From NCBI GenBank assembly GCA_963669155.1, contig OZ022593.1:14968758-15032757 (forward strand): a stretch of DNA of 64,000 nucleotides, written 5' to 3'. A program made the translations under genes and the position numbers. Origin of the DNA: Arbacia lixula. Lineage: Eukaryota > Echinodermata > Echinoidea > Arbacioida > Arbaciidae. The notes under the pieces are model-generated. The model worked only from the letters and a program-made list of their open reading frames with translations. It made no database searches and was not told where the DNA came from. Positions 1 through 41,698 of the stretch are shown here, piece after piece (the first letter of the stretch is position 1; the number at the start of each line of letters is the position of its first letter).

Positions 1-967
1 CATGAACCATGGTAACTGATCACCTGACTTCAGCTACTCACATAGAATAATATTGTAGCTATTCGGTTACGTATTCCTCCTGCATAAGCATTGGGTATCT
101 GTCGAAGAAGTCATGTAAACATCATCATATCACTTTCATCTATACTACAAGATATATACAATGTCAAAAACAAGCATGCTTTCAACCCATTGCTTTAAAA
201 GTGATTCACTTCATTTGGATGTCAAATTTTATGAGACTCAGTTTGCCGATTTATTCCAAAAGCTAGCTTCAAATAAAAAAGATCATGTGGCTTAATATAC
301 AATCATTATATTTCATCTGATTTTGATATGGTCTAAACTATTAACTGGAGCCCTTGATCAGCCAATAAGGCTGTTTTTAAAGAAGCTGTGACCACTATGA
401 CCTGATTCTACGTGTAAATTTTCCAATTGGTTGAATTAGTTCTAATTTCTCACTCTTCTCAATGAAATGTGTATTTCCTGAAAGTGAATGCTTTTACTTC
501 AAATTGAATGCTAACAGATCCAAGACAAGAAAAATGATGTGTTTATTTGATATGATGCATAACTATATCTCAACATACTGGAACTACTTTGTTAGTGAGA
601 TCATGCATTAATAGAGAAAGGAGAACATGTAGAGACAGTGTGGTATAAAGAAGATGAGGATGACAGCTGTATTCCAACCAGCGGATCAATAGATGATGGC
701 ACAGGTTCATCTACCTCCGCTGGATGAAATACAACCCTAACATCACTCTTCAGATGAGTGGGAAAGATGTTAGACAGGAAGAGACAGAAGAGGAGATGGT
801 TGTGACATAAACATTAATGACATGAGGCGATTTTTACAGACAGTACATGCATGTTCACAGGACACAGAATTGATGCTGGCAAGAATAATTTGACTCCTGA
901 CGATGTTTTTTGTCAGGGAAGCATATTGGTAAATACAAAATTGCATTTCGACAATGAAAAACCACAT
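1..967. other. AT-rich stretch with no gene seen
   Basis: No coding exon or RNA gene could be supported. On the P4HA strand this lies downstream of the last visible exon, so it is expected to be intron of that gene. Only short chance ORFs and a weak 9-bp inverted match (AACCAGCGGA near 677, TCCGCTGG near 716) were noticed. Confidence 0.5.
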
Positions 968-2445
968 AAACTAGAGCAATTCGACTGCCGCGCAGTCGAT
1001 AAATATGCCTCCGCCTCTATGCTAACTCTATTTAGATTTATTCTCAGAAAACCTGTTTGGTTGGCAATGAACCATTTAATTCCTATGTGAAATGAAAATA
1101 TCATATTCTGTTTTTCATGTTTGGCAATGTTAATTGACCTTTGACTTCCAATCTAATCAGTCCGTCTAAAGCCATCCTTGTATCAAGTTTGTTTAAAATT
1201 AGCCAATCTGGGGGTAAAGTTCATTGACCTTTGACCTTTCAGAAATTTTACACACACTTTCACCAGTCTACCTCCATGAAGTGATACATCTCTATACTAT
1301 GTTTGGTTCACATTGAACCATTAGTTTTGCATTCAATGTGAAAAATGTTAAATTTGGCTCAATTTTTAGCCAATTTTGGCATAGATCATTGACCTTTGAC
1401 CTCTGACCTTTGAGAATTTTCACCAAAAATATCATCAGTCTACCCCCAAGTAGTGATCCATCTTTGCACCATGTTTGGTTGGTATTGCACAATTGGATCT
1501 TGATTTATTTTGAAAAATATTACTTTGGGGGAAATTTTTTAGTTATTTTTGGCAAGGTTTATTGACCTTTGACCTTTCAGGAATTTTACCCAAACTTTCA
1601 TCAATCTACCTCCATGAAGTGATACATCTCTGTACCATATTTGGTTAGAATTACACCATTGGATTTGGGTTTATTGTGAAAAATATCAATTTGGGGCCAA
1701 TTTTTAGCAAATCATTGCAAAGTTCATTGATCTTTGACCTCTGGCCTTCCAGGAATTTCACCAAAAAATGTCACCAGTCTATTCCCAAGTAGTGATCCAT
1801 CTTAGTACCACGTTTCATGAGAATTGCATTTTTGGATTTAGTTTTATGGTGAAAAATAGGAAGTCTTGGGCAGTTTTTAGCCAATTTTGGTGAAGTTCAT
1901 TGACCTTTGACCTCTGAACTTTCACAAATTTTATCATAAATGTCACCAGTCTATTCCTAAGTAGTGATCTATCTTTGTAATATGTTTCATGAGAATTGCA
2001 TCCTTGGATTTGGATTTATTGTGAAAAACTTAAAGCTTGGGGCAGTTTTTAGCCAATTTTGGCAAAGTTCATTGACCTTTGACCTCTGAACTTTCAGGAA
2101 ATTTATCAAAAATGTCACCAGTCTATTCCCAAGTAGTAATCCATCTTTGCACCATGCTCCATGAGAATTGGATCCTTGGATTTGGCTTTATTGTGAAAAA
2201 GGCCAATTTGGGGCAATTTTTCACAAATTTCATTGACCTTTGACCTTTGACCTCAATCAGAATTGACCCCTATTTTACACACTTCATTGGTTTTATGCAA
2301 TACACACATGTACCAAGTTTGAAGAAAATCTGGTTAACGGTTCTCAAGATATTGCCTAAACGGATTCGGGACGGACGGACAGACGGACGGACGGACAACC
2401 CGAAAACATAATGCCTCCGGCCACTTTGTGGCGGAGGCATAAAAA
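968..2445 (+). repeat. 1.48-kb dispersed repeat with DR1-containing tandem units, copy 1
   Basis: The left end shares with the second copy (25,906-27,386) a start at AAACTAGAGCAATTCGACTG, then a small hairpin (CGACTGC...GCAGTCG) and ATGCCTCCGCC. The body is about seven tandem units of roughly 165-173 bp. Most contain TGACCTTTGACCT, the reverse complement of the consensus DR1 site AGGTCAAAGGTCA. Exact sites start at 1225, 1390, 1563, 1901, 2073, 2234 and 2241, and the spacer variant TGACCTCTGACCT starts at 1397. The right end has a GGAC-type tetranucleotide run (2,371-2,395) and a hairpin, ATGCCTCCGGCCAC...GTGGCGGAGGCAT. The ATGCCTCCGCC word at both ends in inverted orientation suggests a non-autonomous DNA element, but no transposase or target duplication was recognised. 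Confidence 0.8.
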
Positions 2446-3195
2446 TACTTCTTTAATAACTGAGACAAATCAATTTCCCAAGAGGTGATATGCAATCATT
2501 GCGCAAGAATGAACAAACATACTCATGAATTTTAAAATATCATTTGCATAAAAATAAGAAAATAAAACAGCTTCATTAACACAACGTGACATTTTTAACT
2601 TCAGATCTGTTTATTCTTATGTTTATTTACATTCTATTTTTGTGAACAAAAACTTTCTTTTCTCATAAAGCCCACCCCCCCCCCCCCCCCCCACCAAAAA
2701 AACAAACAAACAAACAAACAAACAAACAAAAACAAAAACAAAAATAAAAAATAAATAAAAAATAGAGAGACTTTTATGCCTCTGCTCTCCTGCACAGGAA
2801 ATATTGTAATATTTAATTGTCCACTTCTAATGTTGACTATCATTCTTTATATCTGGCTATAAAATAACTGAAAGAGACCTATCATTATCATTGTATTAGG
2901 CTTGGTGAAGTTTTGTTCCTGAGCTTTTATGTACAGTATTAGATTATTATCTGATCTTGGTCTTCAAAATGACCTTCAACATCTCTGAACCAAAATTAAA
3001 CCAGTTAATGTTCCAGTCATATTTTATCAGTAAGCCAAGTTTGTTGATATTCCCAGTCACTTATTTCTTGATTTATTGCATAAATGAGATCCAGACAAAC
3101 GAACAACTCGGAAACAAAATACCATCCGGCCACTTCATGGCGAAGGCATAAAAGTAAATTAACAAACACCCTAGACTACTGACACAACAACTCAC
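2446..3195. other. P4HA intron with poly(C), AAAC-rich tract and a decayed repeat end
   Basis: There is a C-run at about 2,671-2,692, followed by an A-rich (AAAC)n-like tract to about 2,760. From about 2,957 to 3,151 the sequence resembles the right end of the 1.48-kb repeat in degraded form (GACAAACGAACAAC, then CATCCGGCCACTTCATGGCGAAGGCATAAAA). No coding potential is supported before the P4HA exon at 3,196. Confidence 0.5.
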
Positions 3196-32684
<29,489 letters not shown>

Positions 32685-32739
32685 GAAGCAACCAATGAGG
32701 AACCTGGTTGAGATCAAGAAAGGAAAGATACATGGACAG

Positions 32740-33150
32740 TCAAACATGCCAACAAAGACCAGCATCTTTAAGATCTCGCCCTTCAGGTCCACTAAAGAGG
32801 CAAGGATGTACACGTACACCCTTCACCATGCTAAAGGCCACAGAGGCAGAGCCAAGCAAGAACAACACTGCCTACATCATGATGTAAAGCAATTAAGAAT
32901 GAGGAACCGGGTCTCATGAAAGGGAAGATACAATGATGGATGGTCAAACATGTCTACAAAGACCAGCGTCTAAATATGATCACACCCTCTGGGCCCACTG
33001 GGAACCCCCCCTCCCCCCCCCCCCCCCCCCCCCCCCCATCCCCACCCCACACAGGACACGGTACCCAGAGCAGAAAACACTCCGCACATCATGATGTAAA
33101 GCAATAAAGAATGAGGAACCCAGGTTGAATTCAAGAAAGGAAAAAATAAC
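32740..33150 (-). pseudogene. Two decayed tandem copies of the signal-peptide exon
   Basis: The block around the start codon recurs twice upstream of the true exon. Copy 2 (about 32,750-32,945) keeps TTACATCATGATG, the GTTCCTCATT acceptor region and an ASLVDLKGEILKML stretch resembling the genuine TSLVDLENVIYTEGNML, but has a stop after MM and a frame change. Copy 3 (about 32,955-33,150) reads MMCGVFSALGTVSCVGWG and is split by a poly(C) run (33,007-33,039). All three share CAAGAAAGGAAA and AAGACCAGCRTCT words. They are neither clearly functional nor excluded as alternative first exons. Confidence 0.72.
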
Positions 33151-33692
33151 ATAAACATTAATCTGCTGAATAACCTCTTTGTAGTACAGGGTAGCAGAGT
33201 CTGCAGAGATATTTTACAGTTTGGCTTACAAACATCAAACAGCCTGGAAAGCAAGCTATTCCTCTCTCTAGACCAAATAGTTTAGCACATGTGTCTTCCA
33301 TGCTCCAGTTACTCTCCCTGCATGCATCACAGCAAAGACTCAACTTAATGACCTTCACACAAATAACTCTGTAGAAGTAACACAATGTATGCTTCACACT
33401 GACATTTCTATTACCTCTGTATCACTGATCACATTAATCTTCCATTCTTAGAATAAAACCGATGAAAACTGCTATATAGGGAAATAGGGATCACCTCTAT
33501 TGAAAGATAAGGTATTTCTTAAGACAACATTTTTTGTTTCCCTTCACATATTTCTAATCTACATGTATTAAAGTAACCTGTACATACAGACCAACTGCTC
33601 ATAAAGACTACATTTTCTGTTTTGGTGAAGCAGTCTCTTACAAAGGTTCCACTGTCATATCGCTTGTACATGTATGATTGTGGTACTCAATA
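33151..33692. other. P4HA intron, no gene seen
   Basis: Nothing supported here. Confidence 0.35.
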
Positions 33693-34150
33693 GCCCCGTT
33701 CATATACCATATACCGCTATCATTACCGATGCACATCGGTAAGCAAGTATCCAGCGAGCCGCAAAAGCACCGTTCATATACACGCCCAAAAGCCGTAATG
33801 TTGCGGTGTTTTGGACAGCTGGACTCTCTCCAAACCAATGGTGACATGCTCCGCTCAGCCATACGAGCGGTAGGATTAGCGACCAACAGGCCAGAGCGCG
33901 ATGCTAAAGGCGCAACATTTACGCCTATTTTGCGGACGCAGTTTATAAGATTCGCTTACCGCAATATTGCGGTATTATTACTAGGTCTCGATCCGCGAAA
34001 AAGCCGCAAAATAAGCGCAAAAAAGGAGGAAGCAAATACCGCATTATTTGAGCGATTCCCGTTCATATACGCAGCTATCGGTAATGCATCGGCAAAATTG
34101 CCGCAAATGTTGCGCCTTTTTCACGGATAGGCGGTGTATATGAACGGGGT
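33693..34150. mobile_element. CpG-rich MITE with CCCCGTTCATATAC ends
   Basis: TA flanks both sides (33,691-33,692 and 34,151-34,152). The terminal GCCCCGTTCATATAC is inverted at the right end as GTATATGAACGGGG. The CGTTCATATAC word also occurs internally at about 33,772 and 34,069, and TTGCGG/CCGCAA words are scattered through it. CpG density stands out against the AT-rich intron. The ORF crossing it is not family-like. Confidence 0.75.
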
Positions 34151-34771
34151 TAATCATATAATACCAGTTGTAAAACAAATACAAGGCAATCTTCTATCAT
34201 GTTTTTGGAATATGAAAGTCAAAGGTATAAACTATATGAATAAGAACCAAAGGATTTGATGGCAAACATGACAAAAATTGTCTCACACATCAGAACTTTT
34301 GGGATTCAAATGATGACAAACTTGTTTTGTACTTTCCTTGAAAATGTTTGTGGAACTACTGTACTCTGTACAGCTCTTCAATATGAAGTATGCCCTAAAT
34401 GAGAAGTTAATTCCTGGCTAGGGAGAATGATTCATCCTTTGCCCCCTACTAGTCTCTTTCCTTTGATGTTTGACAAAGGTAACCTCCATAATTTCATTAG
34501 CGGTAAACCATATTATTGTACATGTTCAAGGATATGAAAATTTGCTGATAAGACCTAGAAAATATATGTGTAGGCTGCACATATTGCTCTAACCAATAAC
34601 TCAAATTGCACAAAATAATATTCATGACAAGACATAGATATTACCCAAAATATAACACTGAATTGTATTACTTTTAAAAGCAGTGTCACCTAATTAGCAG
34701 AAAATATGAATGAAAAAGAGAGCTACCGCATGTTGTAATCTAAAATAAAGAGGCACAATAGCTTGTAGATG
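34151..34771. other. P4HA intron, nothing recognised
   Basis: No supported feature. Confidence 0.35.
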
Positions 34772-35000
34772 CACAACAGCTCAAAGTAATTGGCAAAGGG
34801 AAAGGGAAAGGGAAGACAGGGAAGGACCCGCAATTTGAAACCGCGGTATATCATGTCCAGTTTCAGCATGAAACATGATGCTTTTTAGGCTAAAGCATCT
34901 TGTTTCATGCTGAACTGGACAAAATATAGGCCTACCGCAGTTTAAAACTGCAGGACCTTCCCTTTCCCTTTCCCTATGCCAATTCCTTTGAGCTGTTGTG
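34772..35000. mobile_element. Purine-arm palindromic MITE, copy 3 of 4
   Basis: CACAACAGCTCAAAGTAATT opens and AATTCCTTTGAGCTGTTGTG closes the element. The AAAGGG layer and the TTTCAGCATGAAACATGATG core match the other copies. TA lies near both edges. Confidence 0.82.
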
Positions 35001-36904
35001 TACACATACCTACTACATGTGTAATATACTAGCTGTATATATACACATGTTCAGGTCCATAGGGAATTGTGGATATTGTGCACATAAATTGTGGTGACTT
35101 CAAAACCATGAATTCTTGGACTGTTTTAAAGTCTTCCAAAGATTCATACATTAATTCCATGCCCCCAAACCTTAAAAATAATATCAGCTTACCAATTCAT
35201 TAGGAGAAAATCCAAGATTTATTCCCGTTCAGCTTATGTAGTAGCGTCTGCTCTCCGCTATGTTTACACGTCGAATGACCATATTAGCATACGAAAAGAA
35301 ATTTCCACCGTGACTAGTCTTTATCAAAGTCTGATGGCATTATTAAGCTCGTAATTTGTAGAAGCTCATATGTCAAGTTTTGTAGCAGACAAAAAATAAA
35401 AACATTGTACCCAGGTTATAATGAACATTTACGTGTGTCATTGAATATGAATAAATAAAACTGCCAACTTAATGAGATTTTGTCATTTATTTCTAAATTA
35501 TAAATCGTAACAACATTTAAGCACAAATAATATCGCGAGGGCTATTGTGTGCACAGCCTGGATGTTTACAAACATGCTATCGGCACTTCTTTCGCTGAGC
35601 CAACTATCGTCCTCACCGTTACGTGTCTAATAAGGGCTAGGGGGAGCTACGAACTTTTACACGAAAATTTCCTGAGGTTAGAAATCTGACGAGCGGTGAA
35701 ACCTGATTAGCAAAACTACTTAGAATTGTGAGTAAAAGATTATGTCTTTCATTTTAATTTGCGAATCATATTCCAATTAGTGCAAGGAAGACGGCCTGCA
35801 AGTGATTTCAATTAATTTACGCAAATAATAGTTATGCGTATTTGAAATTATAGGCCGTTCTGCCTTACTTCGTACACACGGCCTATGGAGTTTGAAGCTG
35901 GTGTGTGTACATGTAAATGAAAACAAATGAAAACATTCTCCAATAAATCAAATAATACACATTCAATCATGAAATCACAGCACAACTCTAGCAGACTTCT
36001 GGTACACATGGGTGCCCAAATAAATCAAACCAGGGCCCTATACTCACAAACCCGAAAAAGGACTGTTCCGCCTCCTTGAGAAAAAAGTTAAATGTGAAAT
36101 GCTGATTAAACCGATACTGTACTTACTGACTTGATATTATGCAAATGGGATAGCTCCTTCAATGGTTAAAAATTGCTGTTCTTTGGATCGATAATCCATG
36201 CCAAATGGAATTATTTTTCAAAATAAACATTACAAGCATCAACTTATATATTCATATTTAACTTTGTTGTATTTCGTCACTCATGACAAATCTCACACAC
36301 AGTAACAAAGTGAGGTAACTTAAAGTAAACAACAACAAAGTTAAGTTATAAATGAATGAAAACAAATAGAAACCTTCTCCAATAAAACAAATACCGTACA
36401 TTCAATCATGAAATCACAGCTCAACACTAGCAGGAGGAATAGGAATGGTAAACGTAAGAAGGTGGTACTGGTAGTAAACACAAGACATGGACCTCCAACT
36501 TTTGTGAGCACTCTGGATAAAATGTAGATTTTGGTTAAAATGACCTCAATACGATTGAGGTCAAGCTGCCAAATCATGAGCCTACGTGAGTGTAGGGATA
36601 CTAGTCATGGCTACTCAGCTCAGACACCGAGGCGAGAATGAATGAATGCGAGACGGTTACATCTGCATCCTAGCTCAGCTCCCGTCATCACCGCAGTGGT
36701 ACCCAGATGTCACTGTAATCAGACACCTTCCGGCCGCTGAGCTGAACTAGCGGGCTCGCGCAGGGGAAGCGAGCTGCCACGAGTACACAATGAGTGCACG
36801 ACTCCGAAACTACGGAACGTAGACCGAGCTAAGCCTAAGCCGCATCTCATCTCACGAACACAAAATGATGAAAACGAGCAGGAATGAATAAACAAACACT
36901 TACC
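35001..36904. repeat. P4HA first intron with an 85-bp duplication
   Basis: The segment 35,915-35,998 is repeated at 36,348-36,433 (GAAAACAAAT, CCTTCTCCAATAAA and ATTCAATCATGAAATCACAG words) about 430 bp apart. CpG frequency rises from about 36,590. No coding exon was seen. Confidence 0.5.
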
Positions 36905-37400
36905 TTTGTTACCGGAGCTGGCAATGTAACACTAGAAGTATCAATGATTCAGAGCAACGAGTATTTCATGAGCTACAAGTCCCGATTATGAAATGTCTGA
37001 CAGGTTATTCGACATTTCCGCAGGTACCACCATCTATCACAACATTGACGGAATTTGTTCATGCACGCAGCTGAAATGCGCCGTCAACAATCCTTCGCAG
37101 GAGCGGGTACGCAGTGACATGCATGCGGGACACTGGCCGGGCATAAACAGCAGATGCTCAACCGTACTACTAACACTCACTACACATCGCACGAGACGAA
37201 ATTACAATAAAGCACACAGAAATAAACATTCAACAACAATGCCAAACAAAAGGGAATACACATAACGTTCCCACAGGTTGATGTTTCTGAACTCACCTTT
37301 TGCACAAATTGATGATACAGCTCCCACCTCTTCGGCTTCAGACTTCACTTACTTTTTACACCGTCCAGCACGCACCGTACCGCACACGTACACACATAGG
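36905..37400 (-). promoter_or_regulatory. P4HA: Probable P4HA 5'UTR exon and promoter
   Basis: The first coding exon starts with a splice acceptor 19 bp before its ATG, so a non-coding exon must lie upstream. On the minus strand AACAAAG|GTAAGTG at 36,904 is a strong donor, and the sequence above it (36,905-37,400) is CpG-rich relative to its surroundings. The transcription start is not visible. This is inferred from splice signal and composition only. Confidence 0.45.
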
Positions 37401-39080
37401 AAATTACTCTTTCGCCCTCTGCATGCTGCTCAAGTGCAATTTGAATATGTATTTATGCAAATCAGTTCAAATTCTTTTTCACGATCGATCAGCGATTTGC
37501 AGAGTATATGTTAAAGTCCTCTTCCCTTTCCCCATTAAATAGGTATCAAAATCTACACGCAATTTGACAATGATTGAATAGTTAAAAATAAGGAAGTTTG
37601 TATATCAGTTGCTCATTGAAATCAATAGGCTTATTGCGCAAATCATATAGGCATAGGTCTAAGCCAACACAATTATGTTGAATAAAATAAATCAATTAAC
37701 TATATGGGATCTATGATCAACAACTTTAATTGCGATTAATTATTCATCTGAATATATACCTGAAAATGAAAATGTGGCCTAAGATGTTTCTTCTAAGGAT
37801 GGTCTTCAGAAATAAAAATGTAATCGATCGTCGATTTCTGAATATATCGATGAACGTCAAATTATGCAAAAAAAAAAAAACTATAATCGATCATCACGTA
37901 ATCGATCATCAAGCCATGTAGTATGCCAAGCCATATGGTAGGGCTCCCTGCCTTGTGAGCTTTATGTATTTGAAAATAAAATAAAACAAACTAAAATAAA
38001 ACGTATATTTATTAACATTGAAGGAGTGGGACGACAATTCAGAAGTATTTTTAGTATCCACCAAGATATGCCCTGCAACTCGTTCTGGAGATGGTAATAT
38101 GTATGCTCCTGTTCCAGAAGAAATAAGTGCATGTTTAAGAAGCCCGGGGGGGGGGGGGGGGGGGGGGGGTGGAGGGAAAGGAGAGGGCGGGGTATGGTGG
38201 AGGGGTGGGGTAGGGGTAATGGAGGGAAGGGCCTTTTTTGTGTCCTTTTTTCTTATCTAATTTATCAATGAACACAATGAGCGAATGATATGTTTTTCCT
38301 TTTGAACAGCGATTAATGGTTGTTTTTCTTTATTGTTGTAATTTGATGTAATTCTTGAAAAATCTGACAGTTTGTATAAATTTGTTATGATCAATAATTA
38401 TGACGAATATGTTTCTGGAAATTATTTATTTGTTACAGTAATTGTCATTTAAATCATTCATGAATAATTGTTTAATGTTCTGTAAAATTGGTGTTCATTG
38501 ATTAATAAAATACATGTTGAAACAAAAAAAAAATGTAGTGGGGAAAATGAGGTTCAATTATACTGTGTACGTTAAAAAAAAAAAAATTGAAAAATACTTG
38601 CAAATGAAGCTGAAATTTACACATCGATTAGTCATATGCGGGTCATTTCTTTACGAAGCAGGTTTCGTGACATTTCGTTCTTGTAACAGTCCTTGGAAAA
38701 TAAAATTTGTGGTGTATCAGATAATAAAATGTAATTATTCAGAACACAAAAATGTCCCTTGTGCATGACACGTGTAAATCCACTTTGACTTCCATTGAAG
38801 TATCAATGATACATGATGCCTCTAACCAAAACAAAAATGTGGATTGACGTGGTGCACAATGGCATTGTAGTGTTCTGAATTCAGTAGTGTCAAGTTTGTG
38901 TTAACACCTAGTATCTTGTGTTTGTGCATTAATCATTAAAACATTCTTTCAAAATAAATAGAACATGAATGCACCCCCACCCTCTCAGAAAAAAAGGTAT
39001 ATTCAATCTGCATAAAAACACAAAATCGTGTTGAAATTGCCGCACCCTGCAAACATGCTGCTATCCTTTGTACTTATATT
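37401..39080. other. Intergenic stretch, no gene seen
   Basis: AT-rich apart from a long poly(G) tract at 38,144-38,169 and G-rich sequence after it. ATCGATC words cluster near 37,820-37,915. No coding exon was recognised. Confidence 0.45.
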
Positions 39081-39089
39081 ATTTTATTT

Positions 39090-41075
39090 ATCCTCATTCA
39101 CACATGCATCGGTAGTTTTCCCACTGCACTGTGCACCTTCAGAACCAGGTTGGTCACATTCACATACGCAAAACTTGTTTCTCCACTGTGCAACTTCAGA
39201 CCCAGGGTTGGTCACATTCACACATGCAACACTAGTCTCTCCACTGTGCACCTGCAGACCCGGTGTTGGTCACATTCACACACGCAACACTAGTTTCTCC
39301 ACTGTGCACCTTCAGACCCAGGGTTGGTCACATTCACACACGCAACACTAGTTTGTCCACTGTGCACCTTCAGCCCTAATGTTCTGGTAACATTCACACA
39401 CGCAACACTAGTTTCTCCACTGTGCATCCTCAGACCTAGTGTTGGTAACATTCACACATGCATCACTAGTTTGTCCACTGTGCACCTTCAGACCTAGTGT
39501 TGGCAACATTCACACACGCAACACTAGTTTCTCCACTGTGCACCTTCAGAGCCAGGGTTGGTCTAATTCACACATCACACATACATCACTAGTTTGTCCA
39601 CTGTGCATCCTCAGACCTAGTGTTGGTAACATTCACACATGCAACAATAGTCTCTCAACTGTACACATTCAGAACCAGTGTTGGTCACATTCACACATGC
39701 AACACTAGTTTCTCCACTGTGCACCTTCAGAACCAGGGTTGGTCTCATTCACACATACATCACTAGTTTGTCCACTGTGCATCCTCAGACCTAGTGTTGG
39801 TAACATTCACACATGCAACACTAGTTTCTCCACTGTGCACCTTCAGAGCCAGGGTTGGTCTCATTCACACATACATCACTAGTTTGTCCACTGTGCATCC
39901 TCAGACCTAGTGTTGGTAAAATTCACACATGCAACACTAGTCTCTCAACTGTACACATACAGAACCAGTGTTGGTCACATTCACACATGCAACACTAGTT
40001 TCTCCACTGTGCACCTTCAGAACCAGTGTTGGTCACATTCACACATGCATCACTAGTTTGTCCACTGTGCACCTTCAGACCTAGTGTTGGCAACATTCAC
40101 ACACGCAACACTAGTTTCTCCACTGTGCACCTTCAGAACCAGGGTTGGTCTCATTCACACATACATCACTAGTTTGTCCACTGTGCACCTTCAGACCCAG
40201 GGTTGGTCTCATTCACACATACATCACTAGTTTGTCCACTGTGCACCTTCAGAACCAGTGTTGGTCTCATTCACACATACATCACTAGTTTCTCCACTGT
40301 GCACCTTCAGAGCCAGGGTTGGTCTCATTCACACATACATCACTAGTTTGTCCACTGTGCACCTTCAGAACCAGTGTTGGTCTCATCCACACATACATCA
40401 CTAGTTTGTCCACTGTGCACCTTCAGACTCAGGGTTGGTAACATTCACACATGCAACACTAGTCTCTCCACTGTACACATTCAGACCCAGGATTGGTCAC
40501 ATTCACACATACATCACTAGTTTCTCCATTGTGCACCTTCAGCCCTAATGTTCTTGTAATCTTCACACACACTCGTCTCCAGTGCACCTTCAGAACCAAG
40601 GTTGGTCAAATTTACACCTTATCATCCACTCTGCACCATCATACCCAGGGTTGGTCACATTCACACATGCAACTAGCCTCTCCACTGTGCACCTGCAGAC
40701 CCAGGGCTGATCACATTCACACTCATCCATAATCTCCACTCTGCATCTTTAGAGCAGAGGTTGGTCATATTCACACACATCAATAGTCTCCACTCTGCAA
40801 CTTCAGACCTAATATTGGTAACATTCACACACACTAGTCTCTACTGTGCACCTTCAGAACCAGGTTGGTCACATTCACACATGCAACACTACTCTCTCTC
40901 CTCTGTGCACCATCAGATCCAGGGTTGGTAACATTTACACTTGTATCATTGGTCTCCACCCTGCACCTGCAAACCCAAAGGTTGGTCACATTCACACACA
41001 TCAATAGTCTCCATTTTGCACCTTAAGAGCCAAGGTTGGTCACGTTCACACGCATAACACTAATGTCCACTCTGC
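39090..41075. repeat. 58-bp minisatellite array, about 34 units
   Basis: The unit is CTAGTTTGTCCACTGTGCAC, then CTTCAGACCTAGTGTTGG, then a variable TCACATTCACACATGCAACA part, 58 bp in the regular centre and more ragged towards both ends. Most units carry ACTAGT and GTGCAC palindromes. At least two unit types are interleaved (CAACA or CATCA ends), suggesting higher-order amplification. Because 58 is not a multiple of three, the frame rotates between units, so ORFs here are not credible genes. Confidence 0.93.
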
Positions 41076-41516
41076 ATCCTTCCTCCCATAGAGCAAAAAT
41101 TTTTGTCTTGCACATAGGTTGACCTAATAAAACATCACATCCAAAACATAATCAAATTAAAACATCAAAGAACTTCAAGAACATCTGCCACTTACAATTC
41201 ATATAGAGTTTTATTGCACATTAACATTCTTAATATCCAATCCACCCCAATTGCTCATTTTTTATGTTTTGTCAAGTAACACATCATTACTTAGCAATCT
41301 GTGCATTTACAAATATTAGCTCATTTCAAAGGACCAAGGGTTTGTTGTCAGGGTTCTGAACCTGTGGTGGTTTTCTGAGAATTGTCTTTATCTTTTCAAA
41401 ACTACTTAAACGACTCTGAAGCACATGTACACGCATCAACTAATTATTATGAGTCACAAAGGAAACAAGATATGACAAAAGACAATTTTCATAATATCAA
41501 CACAGGTTTAGAGCCC
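41076..41516. other. Nothing recognised
   Basis: AT-rich, no supported feature. Confidence 0.35.
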
Positions 41517-41698
41517 TGGGGGTGTTTCACCAAGCTGCTCGTAAGTTACGAACGCCATTACGAAGGACTGGTGATCCCTTCTTATGCTAAATGTGATACC
41601 AAACTTTGTTCATTGAGAAACTGATTTAGCACAAGAAGGGATCACCAGTCCTTCGTAAAGTCGTTCGTAACTTACGAACAGCTTGGTGAAACACCCCC
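41517..41698. mobile_element. Compact fold-back MITE
   Basis: Arms of about 74 bp, roughly nine tenths identical: GGGGGTGTTTCACCAAGCTG at the left is inverted as CAGCTTGGTGAAACACCCCC at the right. Both arms continue through CGTAAGTTACGAACG and GGACTGGTGATCCCTTCTT, with a centre of about 30 bp. CCCTG on both sides could be a target duplication but is blurred by the C-run. Confidence 0.85.

Noticed and set aside
968-2445. Helitron, because of the 3' terminal hairpin
   Set aside because: No CTRR end after the hairpin and no TC start; inverted ATGCCTCCGCC at both ends fits a TIR-type element better.
33678-34130. 150-codon ORF as a gene
   Set aside because: Lies wholly within the TA-flanked palindromic MITE and has no recognisable motif.
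39028-39351. Secreted protein ORF with a signal-peptide-like start
   Set aside because: It runs into the 58-bp minisatellite, whose frame rotates; the hydrophobic start is probably chance.
39090-41075. CRISPR-like array of repeats and spacers
   Set aside because: Units are contiguous 58-bp tandem copies with no unique spacers, in an animal-type genome.
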